64,000 nt of DNA, from positions 806,001-870,000 of the forward strand of contig JALJCQ010000009.1 in NCBI GenBank assembly GCA_023091665.1. The letters run 5' to 3'. This stretch comes from Pythium myriotylum (taxonomy: Eukaryota; Oomycota; Peronosporomycetes; Pythiales; Pythiaceae). A program made the translations under genes and the position numbers. Below are positions 11,761 through 23,853 of the stretch, piece by piece; the first letter of the stretch is position 1, and each line of letters begins with the position of its first letter. Below the pieces are notes generated by a model. It ran no database searches. It was given only the letters and a program-made list of their open reading frames with translations, and was not told where the DNA came from.

Positions 11761-14490
11761 ATGGCCCGCGTCGAGGCCTTGAGCGCCACGAGCGACATGG
11801 AGCTGCAGCTGCTGGAGAGCGGAGCGCAGAGCCAGATCCAGAGCCGCAAGGCCAGCCGCAGCCAGGCGGCGCCGAACGACGCGCCGCCGGACTTTAACTA
11901 CCGAACGGCGTTCGCTGTCATCTCGGAGCGTCGAGTGCAGCGCAGCTACAAGGGCGTCTATGTCAAGGTACTGCAGCGGAAGACGAGGAGAAGAAATGCT
12001 TGAGGAGGGGGATGACAAGGTGGTGTGTTCTTGGCAGTACTCGATGTGGATGCAGATCTTCACGTGGCTGCTGGTCGCGTACATTCTCGGAGTGCTCGCG
12101 GCCGACATCATCCGCTCAGCGAGTGCGTAGCTGTCAGAGTTGGTGCGATGTGAGTCTTCTGATGATTGATGCTGTGGTTGTTGTCTGTCGTGGTGAAAGT
12201 CAAGGGAGACGACTCGCTGACGTGGGACAATCTCATCCTCGTCATCGCCTGCATCTTCATCGTGTTTGTCGTCGTGGAGGTAGGCTCTACGGCTGGATTG
12301 GAGGTGAACTCTGTGTACTGGTGTGGCTGACAAGCTGTGCGTGCACTAGATCGCGTTGGTCATTCGTTGGATGATCTACTGGGTCGTCATCGCCGAGCTC
12401 ATCATGTTTCTGCAGACGGGGGAGCTGAAGTCGATGTTTTGGCTTGATAAGAACATCTCGAGCGAAGATCGCGCAGTGCGCAACGCCATGCTGATCTTCC
12501 TCGTCGTCATGGAGGCTCTCACAATTTTGACCCACGTCACGACGCATTATGTATATCCGTGGGTTGTACGGAAGCAATTTCTCGACCCGCGGTGGTGGTG
12601 GCTCGTGCGGAGAGGCCACCGACAGAACTCGTTCACCTACAGATCGAAGGCGCGCATTTTTACGGATAAGAGAGCCACGGTCAGGTACTGCGGCGGTCTC
12701 AATAGCAACGGTGAACCTCACGGGTACGGAATTTGGACCGACACGTCGTTCCACGGTGAACACCTACGTGGCGTGTGGGAAAACGGTGTGCCGATCGGGC
12801 CGTTCACCAGTCGAGAACACGGCAGCGGATACTGCTTCGCGAATCTCCGCATTGCATACTGCCAAAATCGAGCCGAACCGAAACCAGATCAGATTTATTG
12901 GCTCCCAGCACCGTCTCGCCAGGGGCTTCGATGGGGTGTGGCCAGGTAAGTTGACCTTGGATGTTCGCACTGGGAACTTCCCTAACTAAATCAGCGTCTT
13001 GTTGATCACAGTGTGGAATGTTCGGTTTCCGGTGGCTTTTTCCGCTTTCTTCCAGCGGTGACTCACCTCACAGGGCCAGAGCGAGGGGTCCCAGTCGATG
13101 CTCAAGGATGTCGACCTGTGCTTCGAACTCCATTCTGTGAGCTGCGAACAGTCGAAGAGTCACGAACGATGAGCCAGCGCCGTTTGTTGAGTATTCTCCC
13201 ATCATCGATGCAGCCTCCGCCACAGTCGAGAAGCCCGTGGAAAGAAGGCGAGAGCGAGGCGCTGGTCTTTCTCCACGGATACAACTGCTCGCTCGACTAC
13301 GCGCTCAACCGCTTCGGCCAATTGCTCGCACTAGGTGATTTCCCACCGCATATCCACCCGTTCATCTTCAGCTGGCCAAGCGGAAGCACTCTCGCATACT
13401 TTCAGGCACGTTCTGTCGGTTGCGAAAGTGAAGAGACGGCACTTGACTTCACAGCGTTCCTGAAAAGCCTAGTCGAGGCTGGGTACAAGCACATCAACAT
13501 CATTGCCCACTCGATGGGTGCGCGGATATACTTCTACGCGCTCGAGCGCGGGCTGTTGGACGACGTGTTTGTGGTGCGTTGTCTGGTCGCGAGAGTTTCT
13601 CGGATAAGCAGGACTCTGACTCTTTTCTTGTATTGTAGCCGCTCAACCACCGAGGAGACGTGCCTCCATCATCAAAGGCGTACCTCTCCACGCTCACATT
13701 GTGCAATCCGGATTACGAGCGCCACAGGTTTGTCGGTCGCGGCGGCGGGTACGATCTCACACGTCAGTTCTGCGACCTCATCACAGTCTACGGGGATCGC
13801 ATGGTACATCTTGTCACAGCTAATCACGTTATTGGAGCGAGTCTAACGAGCGCTAACTGACTAGGACAATGCGCTCATCTGGTCCGAGATCCTGTCGCGC
13901 AAGAGCATCTTCGACCCGTTCGTGTGGTCCATGGGCAAGCGCATCTACACGCTCCACCGCGACGACGACGGCCCCAAGACCCCTCGCGACTCGCGCTGGA
14001 GTTTCTTCCACCGCGATACGCACTCGTTCGCCATGGAGCTGGGCGCTGAGGCTGCTGAGATCAACGAAAAGTGCGGGTTCCCGGGCGTCAACACAGTGGC
14101 GCTGAACCATCTCTCGCGGGACTCGGACTCGTTCCTGGCCGAATCCGAGGACACTGCGGACGCCCACCACAGCGACCAGCCGCGAGACTTTCTCGACCTC
14201 GACGTCGTGGACACGACATGGATGGACAACAACGTCCATGCCGTGCGGCACAACTACTTCAACCTGAACCCGACCATGGTAAGTGGCATGCTGCTGAACT
14301 GGAGGTCACGATCCATCGAATGGAACCACTAACGGAACCTTTCTTGTTGTTGGTGGTGCTGCCTCAGATCGACGACCTGCGCCAAGTCATCGTGTCCAAA
14401 CGCCGCGCGCGCTTCCGCCCCGGGCTGCTGCACACGGTCGCCAACGTCCACATCTTCCTCGTCGCGCCTGCCCACATCAAGAACGATTGA
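11761..14490 (+). CDS. Membrane protein with MORN-like segment and DUF900-type alpha/beta hydrolase domain
   Basis: Eight exons are joined by introns 11968-12037, 12123-12199, 12280-12349, 12946-13011, 13571-13638, 13804-13864 and 14279-14367, giving about 742 residues. An N-terminal cytosolic part is followed by three or four hydrophobic helices between residues about 70 and 195. Next comes a MORN-like stretch (RYCGGLNSNGEPHGYGIW, then GVWENGVPIGPF), then an alpha/beta hydrolase with LVFLHGYN, FSWPSGST and the nucleophile elbow AHSMG. These are hallmarks of the DUF900 hydrolase family. The last exons supply plausible catalytic Asp/His segments, but I cannot assign them. Substrate unknown, possibly a lipid ester given the membrane anchor. 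The 12946-13011 splice is the least certain; an alternative acceptor at about 13071-13072 keeps another frame that soon stops. Confidence 0.75.
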
Positions 14491-15010
14491 GCATTGTTAC
14501 CCCTCTTATAATTTATACATAGTCTATATGAGAAATATCCTAATACCTACGTTCAGCATCTAAAAGACCCTGAGAAACAACTGCGTCATCTGATGCAACT
14601 GGCGTGTACCCATCCTCCGCCCTCCACCAATCAGATCTCTCCATCCCTCCTTATCCACCAATCACCACTCACCAAATCGGAAGGTGCGTGGCCATCTGGG
14701 TCCCTCCTTCACTTTGAGCATTTGAACTTGCCACCGCCGCGTCCCGCCAGACGAGCCGGCCGCTCCGTTCTTAACCTCCACATCGCCCTCCCACATACAA
14801 ATCTCCATACATTTCCTCCTCTAACCTCCGTGCGTTAGCGGATGTTAAGCGCCTCAACCTCCACTAACCTCCCTCCCTTTCCCGCTCTTCCTCGTGCATG
14901 AGCTCTCTCTCTTCCTCGTCACTTCCCAACTTCCCTCGTCGAGTGCAAGCGTCCTCACAGCGTTTCCACCGCCGGCCCCACTCACTCACTCTTCTCCTTC
15001 CTCCTTCACC
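14491..15010. other. Intergenic region and 5' flank of alpha-tubulin
   Basis: C-rich, pyrimidine-rich spacer with no recognised gene. It holds the alpha-tubulin promoter, including the initiator-like element at 14919-14934. Confidence 0.5.
14919..14934 (+). promoter_or_regulatory. Initiator-like core promoter element of alpha-tubulin
   Basis: TCACTTCCCAACTTCC resembles the oomycete initiator class (TCAYTY, then an A/T-rich CAWTTT-like part). It lies 77-92 nt upstream of the tubulin ATG in a pyrimidine-rich context. Assigned by eye from the known consensus. Confidence 0.45.
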
Positions 15011-16369
15011 ATGCGCGAGATCCTCTCCATCCACCTCGGCCAGGGCGGCATCCAGGTCGGCAACGCCTGCTGGGAGCTCTACTGCCTCGAGCACGGCATC
15101 CAGCCCGACGGCCAGATGCCCAGCGACAAGACGATCGGCGGCGGCGACGACGCCTTCTCGACCTTCTTCTCGGAAACGGGCACCGGCAAGCACGTGCCGC
15201 GCGCCGTCTTTGTCGACCTGGAGCCCACGGTCTGCGACGAAGTGCGCACGGGCACCTACCGCCAGCTCTACCACCCGGAGCAGATCATCTCGGGCAAGGA
15301 AGATGCCGCCAACAACTACGCGCGCGGCCACTACACGATCGGCAAGGAGGTCGTCGACCTCGTGCTCGACCGCGTGCGCAAGCTCGCCGACAACTGCACG
15401 GGGCTCCAGGGCTTCATGGTCTTCAACGCGGTCGGTGGCGGTACCGGCTCGGGTCTCGGCTCGCTGCTTCTCGAGCGCCTCTCGGTCGACTACGGCCGTA
15501 AGTCGAAGCTCGGCTTCACGATTTACCCGTCGCCGCAGGTGTCGTCGGCTGTCGTGGAGCCGTACAACTCGGTGCTCTCGACGCACTCGCTTCTTGAGCA
15601 CACGGATATTGCGGTGATGCTCGACAACGAAGCCATCTACGATATTTGCCGTCGCTCGCTCGACATTGAGCGCCCGACTTACACGAACCTGAACCGTCTC
15701 ATCGCTCAGGTCATCTCGTCGCTCACGACCTCGCTGCGCTTCGATGGCTCGCTCAACGTCGATATCACCGAGTTCCAGACCAACCTCGTGCCATACCCGC
15801 GTATCCATTTCATGCTCAGCTCGTACGCGCCTGTCATCTCGGCCGAGAAGGCCTACCACGAGCAGCTGACGGTCGCGGAGATCACGAACAGCGCGTTTGA
15901 GCCGGCGTCGATGATGGCCAAATGTGATCCTCGCCACGGCAAGTACATGGCCACGTGCCTCATGTACCGTGGTGACGTCGTTCCGAAGGACGTGAACGCG
16001 GCTGTGGCGACGATCAAGACCAAGCGCACGATCCAGTTCGTGGACTGGTGCCCGACTGGTTTCAAGTGCGGAATCAACTACCAGCCGCCGACAGTGGTGC
16101 CTGGTGGTGATCTCGCTCGCGTGCAGCGAGCGGTGTGCATGATCTCGAACACGAGTGCGATCGCCGAGGTCTTCTCTCGCATCGATCACAAGTTCGATCT
16201 CATGTACGCCAAGCGTGCGTTCGTGCACTGGTACGTTGGTGAGGGCATGGAGGAAGGCGAGTTCTCGGAAGCCCGTGAGGACCTGGCTGCGCTCGAGAAG
16301 GACTACGAAGAGGTCTCGGCTGAGACTGCCGAAGGCGAAGGCGAGGAGGACTTCGGTGAGGAGTACTAA
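15011..16369 (+). CDS. Alpha-tubulin
   Basis: Intronless gene for a 452-residue alpha-tubulin, the GTP-binding subunit of the microtubule heterodimer. It starts [13 protein letters not shown] and has the tubulin signature GGGTGSG near residue 142. The luminal acetylation site Lys40 lies in [12 protein letters not shown]. The acidic tail ends EEY, so it can enter a detyrosination cycle. Length and residues match the family throughout, with no gaps. Third positions are strongly G/C-biased, as expected for a highly expressed gene, which also leaves a long spurious open frame on the opposite strand (14864-16228). Confidence 0.98.
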   Translation: MREILSIHLGQGGIQVGNACWELYCLEHGIQPDGQMPSDKTIGGGDDAFSTFFSETGTGKHVPRAVFVDLEPTVCDEVRTGTYRQLYHPEQIISGKEDAANNYARGHYTIGKEVVDLVLDRVRKLADNCTGLQGFMVFNAVGGGTGSGLGSLLLERLSVDYGRKSKLGFTIYPSPQVSSAVVEPYNSVLSTHSLLEHTDIAVMLDNEAIYDICRRSLDIERPTYTNLNRLIAQVISSLTTSLRFDGSLNVDITEFQTNLVPYPRIHFMLSSYAPVISAEKAYHEQLTVAEITNSAFEPASMMAKCDPRHGKYMATCLMYRGDVVPKDVNAAVATIKTKRTIQFVDWCPTGFKCGINYQPPTVVPGGDLARVQRAVCMISNTSAIAEVFSRIDHKFDLMYAKRAFVHWYVGEGMEEGEFSEAREDLAALEKDYEEVSAETAEGEGEEDFGEEY

Positions 16370-16693
16370 GCGTCGTCACTGTGACGCGCAAGTCTACCAC
16401 CGTGAACTGGAAATCGGCCTCATTGCGATCCGAAGCACAGACGGTTCTCCGAATCTGCATTTCTCTTTCAGATAATCCACTGTCAACGATTTTCGTGGCA
16501 AAATGCTTTGTCGTGTTTTAATTGCGATACAAAGAGGCGTCACTGGAAGTCCTCACTCTAGCGTTTACATCCATCGAGCGTGTGCGGGGAAGTCGGGAAG
16601 TCAAAGGGCACGGGCCTCGGCCGTGGAGGAGACGACGTGTTTCTAGGTTTTCTTTGGGAGGCGAAGAAGCGGATTAAATAGAAAAGGGACGGC
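16370..16693. other. Short convergent intergenic region
   Basis: 3' flanks of alpha-tubulin and of the minus-strand RWP-RK gene. No feature seen. Confidence 0.5.
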
Positions 16694-17748
16694 TCACACG
16701 AGGCAGCCGTAGTCCGGCGAGATCTGGAGGAAGACGTCGTCGAAGAAGCGTTCGCTGTTGTAGTCAATGTGGCTCGGCTGGTTGGTGGCGTCGTCGTCGT
16801 TGGGGTGGTCGTGGATCATGGGCTGGCGGAGCTCCTCGTACTTGTCGGCCGTGAGGTCGTCTCCGTACTGGTCTTCCAGGTGGTGGGTGCGCATGGGGTG
16901 GCTCATCATCATGGCCTGCTGCTTGTCGATGCCGGCCTCGTGGAGGTAGCTGTCGTAGTTGCCGTAGCTGCTGAACGGGTACTTGTAGTGGGTGGCGGCC
17001 GAGGTCGGGTTGCCCATGCGGTGGGGCATGCTGGGCAGTTCCGAGACGAACGAGGGCGTCGGCTTGTTCAGATGCATCGAGCTCATGTAGTTCTGTTTGG
17101 TTTCGACACAAAGAGAGAGAGAGAGAGATGAGCCTCCCGGAACCATCCAGGCAAAAAGACCTTGCACGTGGATCTACTCACCGGCTGCTGCTTGCGGATG
17201 CGGAGATGGGCGGGCGCCGAAAAGTCTCCGAAGGTCTTGTCCGTGTCGGCGGGCGAGATGGTGCAGTCGGCGAAGGCGGCCGAGCCGTACCGCGGGCTCT
17301 GCGTGGACGTGTACGAGTCGTTGTCGTCGCCCGAGTCGTCGTCGTCGATCTCGTCGTCGTCTTCAAAGTGGTGCATGGGGAGCCTCCCGGACGGGTCGAT
17401 GCCGTAGGTCTCGGGCGCCATGAGCTTGTCGAGCTGCTTCTTGAACGTGGCGTACTGGTACTGCTGCTTGTCGTTGAGCGCGCCCTGGTCTTTGCAGCGA
17501 CTGAGCTCTTGCAGCGAGCGCTTGAGGCTGCGCACCTTGCGGTAGGGCCAGTGGCGGATGCCGATGGCGCGGCAGCGCTTCTTGAAGGCCGTGGCGCGCA
17601 CGCCGAACTTCTCGGCGGCCGTCTTGAGCGGCAGGTGGAAGTGGAGGCTGAGCGCCTCGAAGTTGCACGCGGGCGAGAGCAGCAGCAGCGCCTTCTTGCT
17701 CGCGTACTCGACGTGGAGAGGCGGCATGCGAGGGTGGGAGCTCGTCAT
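16694..17748 (-). CDS. RWP-RK domain transcription factor
   Basis: Two exons (17182-17748 and 16694-17092) are joined by intron 17093-17181, giving 321 residues. Residues about 27-75 match the RWP-RK helix-turn-helix domain: a LSLHFHLPLKTAAEKFGV helix, then FKKRCRAIGIRHWPYRK. The signature Arg-Trp-Pro-x-Arg-Lys is here HWPYRK, with His for the first Arg. A short basic/coiled segment follows, then an Asp-rich acidic stretch near residues 130-145 that could act in activation. The C-terminal half is His/Met/Asp-rich and of unknown role. The start at 17748 is the first ATG in frame; only a GTG lies upstream. By family knowledge it is a nuclear DNA-binding regulator; targets cannot be inferred. 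Confidence 0.88.
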
Positions 17749-19648
17749 GGGAGCAAAGCGAGAGCTGGTCGTGGAACAGGGAACCGTTCTGCGTGCGAGC
17801 ACAAAAAAGATCGAATGGGGGGCTTTCGTGGTTCTTTACGGCGCGCGGTTCTCGCAGGCGAGGGGTACGCACGAGAGGGGAGGAGGTTACTGCTGCTGGG
17901 GCGATCAGCGGAGGCGAACCCTGGGTTTTTCTTTTTTTGTTCCCCATGGTGCGTTTTGCTCTCCCGTGTTCTCCGGATCGGGGTCGCTCTCTGGACTCCT
18001 TCCAGAGAAAACTTGCCACTCGGCCATGTGGGTATACACAAGATCTGTATACTGGCGCCAGCCACTTCAACTTGGCCACTAGGCACAGACTGCGAAAAAC
18101 TCCCAGAGAGATAGGTATACACTTCAGGGTATACACTGCTGGACGCACGCAGGGTACGAAGGGCTAGGTGGTCCGTTTTTCGTCCGGAGGGTACGACCAC
18201 AAGAAACAGAGTGCAATTTATTTTGCGAGCCACAAAGCGAGGATTGCAAGCATTCGTATTTTTTTTAAGGTTTGATTTTTTTGTGTCGTAATTTTTTTTT
18301 TATCGAAAGAAAAGATTCAAGGATGCGAAACTCCCTTCCCCCCTGATTTCTGGTGAGCAGCCACTACAAATTCCTACTAAATTCTCCCTAACGACTCTCT
18401 CCATCTACTCTACAACCCCCCCTTTCAACACGAAGCGAGTCGTTCATGACGAAGCGAGTCACCTCTTGGTCGAGGTGTCCACGACGATGGAGGCGTCGAG
18501 TCCGAGGGAACAAGTGCAAAACTTGGGTGGCGTCCCATCGAGTGACTCGGTACGTCTCTCCGCATGACCTGCGAGCGCCGATTCGTCGCAAATGCCGCCG
18601 CGTCTATTCGACGACGATGGGTACATTTGGACGAGTTGAAGGGGCGTCGCCGTCACAATCCGAGAAGAGCAGTCGAATCGAGATGCAATCCCGAAAGCGG
18701 CAAAAAGGCCCAGGATTTTTGCCTGGCTGCTTGCTGCAGTGGTGTGCTTTCGAAAACTCTCGCGAAAGCGAGTTGCAAGCACTCGAAAAGCACGCATGCT
18801 GAACGTTTCGGTCTCAAACCATTTGCTGCTTCAACTAGTACGACCTGAATCGTTAGCAGACATCATGGCATTTGTATACTAAGGTTGCAGGATCGAGGGG
18901 GGATCTTGAAACGACGCGCTCCACCTGGGATACAGGCTCACGTAACCCCCGCCGCGCGCTAGTCACACGCAGCGGGCAAGAGCAGAATTCGAACGATAGA
19001 AAGATCGAACTGGGACGTTTGAGTGCCGCGCCAAACGCTGCGCTTGCAACCGTCCATTTTCACGCGGCCCAGCTGAACCCACGAGCACCAGAGACCGAGA
19101 TTCGTTGGTTGCATCCACCCACCACCACCTGCCTTCCTCATCCCTCCTTTTTATTTTCTCATCGACCATACTTCTTCTTCTTTTCCAGCACCAGCTTTTC
19201 TCCGTCGGCAAAAGAACTCGGATGTTCAGCGAGCTGTCACGCGCACATCGCGAGCTTCTTGAAGCGAAAAGCTTCGGGAAGAACAAATACGAAACCCCCA
19301 GCCCGCGAAAGGGCAGCGCTGCAAGCCAGTGGCAGAACCAGGCGGGGAGATGCGCCGAGACAGAGCGAGTTCGCCGAGTTGAAGTATTTAGCGAGTGGTC
19401 AGGAAGCCGCAGCCCCTCTCGTTCCCTCTGGCACTCGTTGGTGCCACCCACCGCTCGACTCCCCCAACGGCTTGCAATGCGAACTCTCGCGGTAGAGGCC
19501 GCGTGACGGCTCGCGCGAGTCGATTGTCTCCCCGCGAGGGGCTGGCTGGTGGAGCCGTTGGAGGCGGATCCCGGGAAGAGGTCTCAAGGGCGATCGCATG
19601 ACACCACGGCACGAGCAGTCTCTCTATTCTTCTGTTGTTTTTCAGCAG
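17749..19648. other. 1.9-kb intergenic region upstream of the RWP-RK gene
   Basis: No gene recognised. Open frames such as 18872-19495 and 19105-19506 show no family resemblance. The segment contains four GTATAC palindromes within about 100 bp (18032-18134) and a T-rich stretch near 18258-18305. Confidence 0.45.
18032..18134. repeat. Cluster of four GTATAC palindromes
   Basis: GTATAC occurs at 18032-18037, 18047-18052, 18115-18120 and 18129-18134, roughly 285-385 nt upstream of the RWP-RK start codon. Three are followed by AC (GTATACAC). The two pairs are separated by similar CTTG(G)CCACT segments, so the block may be a degenerate duplication. A regulatory role is only a guess. Confidence 0.5.
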
Positions 19649-21186
19649 TTAGCACGCCTCGCCGTTGTTACTGAGGCTCGCGACCTCGGCGTAGATCTTG
19701 GCGACTTCCTCGGGCGACACGGCGTCGCCCGTGAGCAGCGGGTCGCCCTTGCCGTGCTTGATCGGGAAGGCCTTGGTCGTCAGCAGATTCAGTAGTCGCT
19801 CCTTCGCGAGCAGCTTCTCGATCAGTCGCTGCCGCTCGTCGGCACCGAGTCGCTGGCGGTCGCCCACGAGCGTCGCGACTGAACCACTCGCCTCGAGTCG
19901 CCGCGTCGACCCCGGAAAGATCGCCGGCATGGCTGTGGTCGCACTCGCGATCTCACTGCGCACGTCGTGGATGCATTCCTTGAGGATCATCTCGAGCTCC
20001 GTGCGGTTCTGCAGCTCGGTCTTGTAGGCTGCGCGCACCTGCTGGAGATTGCGGCGCTCGACATCGAGCACGCGCTTGAGTCTCTTGATGATCTCTTTGT
20101 ATCGGTTGTCGGCCTCCACAGCGGCGGCGCTCGCCAAGGCAAAGCTGCCTCCGCTACCAGTCGCAGTTGTCGGCCGCGTCGTGAGCCGGCCGGACGGTTC
20201 GCGAATCGGCATTCGAGGCAGCGCACTGAGCGACGCCGCCGAGGCCATGGACGGTGCGACGTGGTGGCTGTCGTCCTTGAGCTCCTCGACTTGCTGCTGC
20301 AACGCCTCGAGCTCATTGCGCAGCCGCACGTTGTCCTTCTTGGCCGTCACGAGTTGCTTGACGAGGAACTCGCGATCGTTCTCCTGGGTCGTGAATTGCG
20401 TCTTCAGTCGCTGGTTCTCGCGCGTGAGGCTCTGGTTGAGCCGATCGAGCCGGTCGGCGAGCTCTTTGGTCCACTCGACCTCGGTCTCGAGCTGCTTGCT
20501 CTTCTCGATCCACGCCGACGCGCCGTCGTCCGTCTTGTTTTTCTCTGACTCGAGCTCTTCTTGGACGCTGTAAAGACGAGCACGGAACGCGCGCAGCAGG
20601 TCTTTCTCCTGGTCTGCAAGTGGCACAACAGGTTTGGATGAGCTTCCAGAAGTTGCAGGTGGTGGGATTTTTTTTTGTAGAAAGATTCTACACATATCAC
20701 AAGATGGCCTCACCTTGCAGGATCTTGCTCGTGCGGTCCTGGACGTGGTCGACGTTCTCGATGATCGCGCGGTGCATACTACGCAGCTTGTCCATGGTCG
20801 CGTCGAGTGAATTCTCTTTGGTCTTTTTGGCGCGCGACTCGTTGAGCTGTGCCTCGAGCTCAGCGATGCGGACTTTGTATTGCCGCTCGCGTCGCACGTA
20901 GCTCTCTTGCCGCCGTGCGAGCTCCTGCTCCATCTGCGTGAGGTAATCCTTCTGCTCCTGCGAGTCGAGCGACTCGTCTCGCTCGTTGCCAGGCGTCGTG
21001 CTCGAGTCTCCCGCGACGCTCATCGCGAGCATCTTGCTCCGGAACTTCGGCGTGGCTTCCTCCGGTGCCACAGCCTAAAAGAGGGGGAGTACACGTGAGT
21101 CGAAGCAGCACGAGTCAATACCCGACAGGCGTGCTAGCAAGAACCTTGCGGGGCGGGGACCGGGCGGGCTTGAGCTTGGTGGGCAT
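19649..21186 (-). CDS. Coiled-coil protein of unknown function
   Basis: Three exons (21145-21186, 20714-21074, 19649-20613) are joined by introns 21075-21144 and 20614-20713, giving 455 residues. The short first exon is basic and Pro-rich (MPTKLKPARSPPRK). Residues about 45-110 and about 135-250 are predicted coiled coil, rich in Glu/Gln/Lys with heptads such as LEALQQQVEELKD. A Ser/Ala/Thr/Pro-rich hinge of about 50 residues follows, and then further helices with LKRVLDVERRNLQQVR. I cannot link it to a named family; proteins of this shape are common in cytoskeletal and centrosomal or ciliary structures, but no specific motif supports this. Exon joins keep frame and restore uninterrupted helix across 20613/20714. 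Confidence 0.78.
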
Positions 21187-21948
21187 GGCCGTCTCGTGAT
21201 GCACATACGAAAAGACCCGACGAGCATGGTGAAAGGCACCACAAACGCATACGATATATATAGGACCATTTCCAAAGCCCTCTCTCTCCTACGAAGGGAC
21301 TCGGCCTGCAGATCGAAGACACCGCGTCGAACACCTGCGACATCTATTGGGGCTTCGAGCACCCATCCATTTTGGTGGAAGGAAGCTCGCGTCGGCCCCG
21401 AGACGTCTCGCCCGCCCTCAAGGAACGAGAGACCTCGTCTCTGTTTCGCTAGCGGACGGAAGACCGAAGAACATCGTCCGCTGCTGGCGAACGTCGCACA
21501 GCGAGAGGCCACGTGCAGGTGAGACCCACTCCCGAGCTTCAAGGAAGCAGCGTGAGACACCATGTTTCACGGCTCCGACCCCATTCCTGTGTCCATGTGG
21601 TGGTCCCGTCAACGTGAGCCCGTGGAAGGGAGACGACACGACACTTTCTGAAGCCACGACGCCTATAATTCGGTCTCGCGACACCACTAAACACGGAGGA
21701 AAGAGCCAGTGAAACCAGCACCATGCTCGCTGAGCTGAAGGGCCGCTTCGGTCACGACTGTGGCGACGAACAGTGCCCGAACGATGCATTTGTGGGCCTC
21801 GCGCCTCGATTAGATCGAACACCTCCTGTTCCGCTGGAATTCTCTTGACGCAACCCACCAAAGGCACACGAGTGACTCGTGTCTCGGGCTAACCTCACTG
21901 TCGGATCGGACGTCTCAAAGCCATTCTTCAATCTTCCACTTACCAGTC
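21187..21948. other. Divergent intergenic region
   Basis: About 760 bp between the coiled-coil gene (minus) and a PLAC8 gene (plus). No coding feature recognised. An initiator-like element lies at 21921-21937. Confidence 0.45.
21921..21937 (+). promoter_or_regulatory. Initiator-like element upstream of the PLAC8 gene at 21949
   Basis: CCATTCTTCAATCTTCC resembles the oomycete initiator. It ends only 11 nt before the first ATG (21949), so if transcription starts inside it the leader is very short, or translation begins at the next in-frame ATG (21997). Confidence 0.4.
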
Positions 21949-22608
21949 ATGCGGCCAGAGCCGAGTGCCCCCGAGTTTTCCGAGCTGCAGATCGCCATGA
22001 CAACACCCGTGTACTCGTACGCGTCCCAGTCGACGCAGCGAGCAGCGCCGTCCGAGTGCTCGCCCGACAAGGTCCTCGTCGGCGCCTGGGACACTGGCTT
22101 TTGCTCCTGCCTCAACTTCCTCGTGCCCAACTGCTTCATGGCTTGGTGCTGTCCGTGGGTCTCGCTCGCACAGATCACGACCCGCCTGGGCATTTACCCG
22201 TTCGCTCGGACGCTGCTCATCGTGCTCGCACTCCACGTGGTGTCGTGGGCCGCCTTCGCCATTGGCTTTTCTCACAGAAGAGACCACGACGATCCCCCAG
22301 ACGAGGACGATGTCAATGAGCACGGGATGCTGCGGTTCCACATCACGACGGTCGAGACGCAGGGCGACTTCAGCCCGTGGTACTGCCTCGCTCTGCTCTG
22401 CAGCGTCATCTACGCTGTCGGGCTCTGGCAGCTCCGCACGAAGGTCCGCGAACGGTTTCAGATCAGCGGCTCCTGGGTCTCCGATCTGCTCGCGGCTTCG
22501 TGCTGTCCGTGCTGCACGATCACCCAGCTGGCGACCCATTTGAAGAGCTACACGCCCGGGAGCTGCGACTTTAGACCGCCTGCTGACACGCTGCCGGTGT
22601 ACCCGTGA
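21949..22608 (+). CDS. PLAC8-family Cys-rich membrane protein (copy A)
   Basis: Intronless, 219 residues from the first ATG; a start at 21997 (MTTPVYSYAS) would remove 16 residues. PLAC8 features: Trp-Asp plus Cys pairs near the start of the domain (GFCSCLNFLVPNCFMAWCCP), and the C-terminal CCPCCTITQLATHLKSY followed by GSCDF. Two hydrophobic helices lie near residues 82-103 and 142-160. The second helix runs into the LRTKVRERFQI segment shared with the other copies. PLAC8 proteins act in membranes in cell-size control and metal or Ca2+ handling in other eukaryotes; the role here is not known. It is the only copy of five in the window on the plus strand. Confidence 0.9.
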   Translation: MRPEPSAPEFSELQIAMTTPVYSYASQSTQRAAPSECSPDKVLVGAWDTGFCSCLNFLVPNCFMAWCCPWVSLAQITTRLGIYPFARTLLIVLALHVVSWAAFAIGFSHRRDHDDPPDEDDVNEHGMLRFHITTVETQGDFSPWYCLALLCSVIYAVGLWQLRTKVRERFQISGSWVSDLLAASCCPCCTITQLATHLKSYTPGSCDFRPPADTLPVYP

Positions 22609-23853
22609 GAGGATAGCGTTAGTGAGACCATGTACTGCCTACTTGAATTAGTTGGGAAAATGGCAGTACAGGAATGTAGCGTGAAGGTAGTAGAGAGATG
22701 TTGCTGGAATGTGAGAGAATGTCGCACGAACGGACTCAGATTTCGAGGGGGAAGCCCGCACCACTTGAAGTTGCTTGCGATCATTGTTGGCATTCACAGC
22801 TTACGATGCAGCGAGTCGGCATGAAAACGATCCCAAGGAGACACCAGAGAGTAGAGAGAACGCGCGTCTTCCGTCTTTGATGGCTGCCACACCCACGCAC
22901 AGAGCCGTGGCAATCCTGGGACGTGTTGAAGCCATTCGGTTGGATACAATCGTATCTTCTCCGCATCACATTTCACGACCAAAGCAGGCGCCTTGGGTGG
23001 ACAGTGTGAAGCAGCCACAGTTGTCTCCATGGAGGAGCCTCCTCAACATACGCTCAGTAATTTCCAGGGTCGCTGATGTAGCTGTTTCTCCTACTAAAAT
23101 CACTACGCATCGCTTTCCATAGAATATATATATTGTGAGGTTTGTGTAGTGCGAGGCTTGTCTTTGTCGCACTAACCCGTCTTTTCTATGTGCAATCTGA
23201 CGCACGACGAGAATGCTTTGATCTGCCATTGACGACGTGGCACGGGGGACACGTGGCCGACCAGGCTTTCGCAGCGGTCATTCCCTTCCATTCCCCTCTC
23301 TCGAGACCTCTCTCGGTCCGGCTTTTCATTCTGATTTGGAGCTCGTGACCAGTTGAGACCGTGCAAGCAGTCGCTGCCTACAGAACTCTTAGGGTTTTGT
23401 AAAGTGGAGACCAACCGACTTGGATTCCTCCACTCAACGCGTCGCCATGCTCTAAGACAAAGAGTTTACTAAAGGATTCCAACCGCATTCGCGCTGGATG
23501 GTCGACACGGTCGACTCAGGAGCAAATCAGTCCCGGCTTTGCCACCGGATCTTCGGTGCCCGAGGGTGGGCTTGTCTGATTGTGCATAACCGGGACAGGT
23601 CCTTCGATTGGTCCAATCAAGGAAACCATCATTGGCAGCCATAATCCGAAGTCATCCTTATTAGAAAACCAGCAGCCCCCGTCGTCACGACGTGCTCGCG
23701 GATCTTCCCATCATCTCAGAGCGGCGGATTCGAGTTCCCGGGACTTCCCTCCTCGTCTGGCGGGTGTCCCATATCGATCGAGTTCAGACTCACTCGAGAC
23801 TGGATTCACTCCGCTCATCTCTTCCTCCCAGAGACTGAACTCTTCGAGCGCCC
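22609..23853. other. 1.2-kb intergenic region
   Basis: No gene, repeat or RNA recognised. Its right end contains the presumed promoter of the MFS transporter gene. Confidence 0.45.

Noticed and set aside
14864..16228. 454-codon open frame antisense to alpha-tubulin
   Set aside because: Product of strong G/C third-position bias in the tubulin gene; the peptide is Arg/Val/His-rich and has no family resemblance.
17128..18114. 328-codon plus-strand frame over the RWP-RK gene
   Set aside because: Opposite-strand shadow of the DNA-binding domain and of its intron.
18872..19506. Open frames in the 1.9-kb spacer
   Set aside because: No domain, no homologous pattern, and composition like non-coding DNA; could be a lineage-specific gene but cannot be supported.
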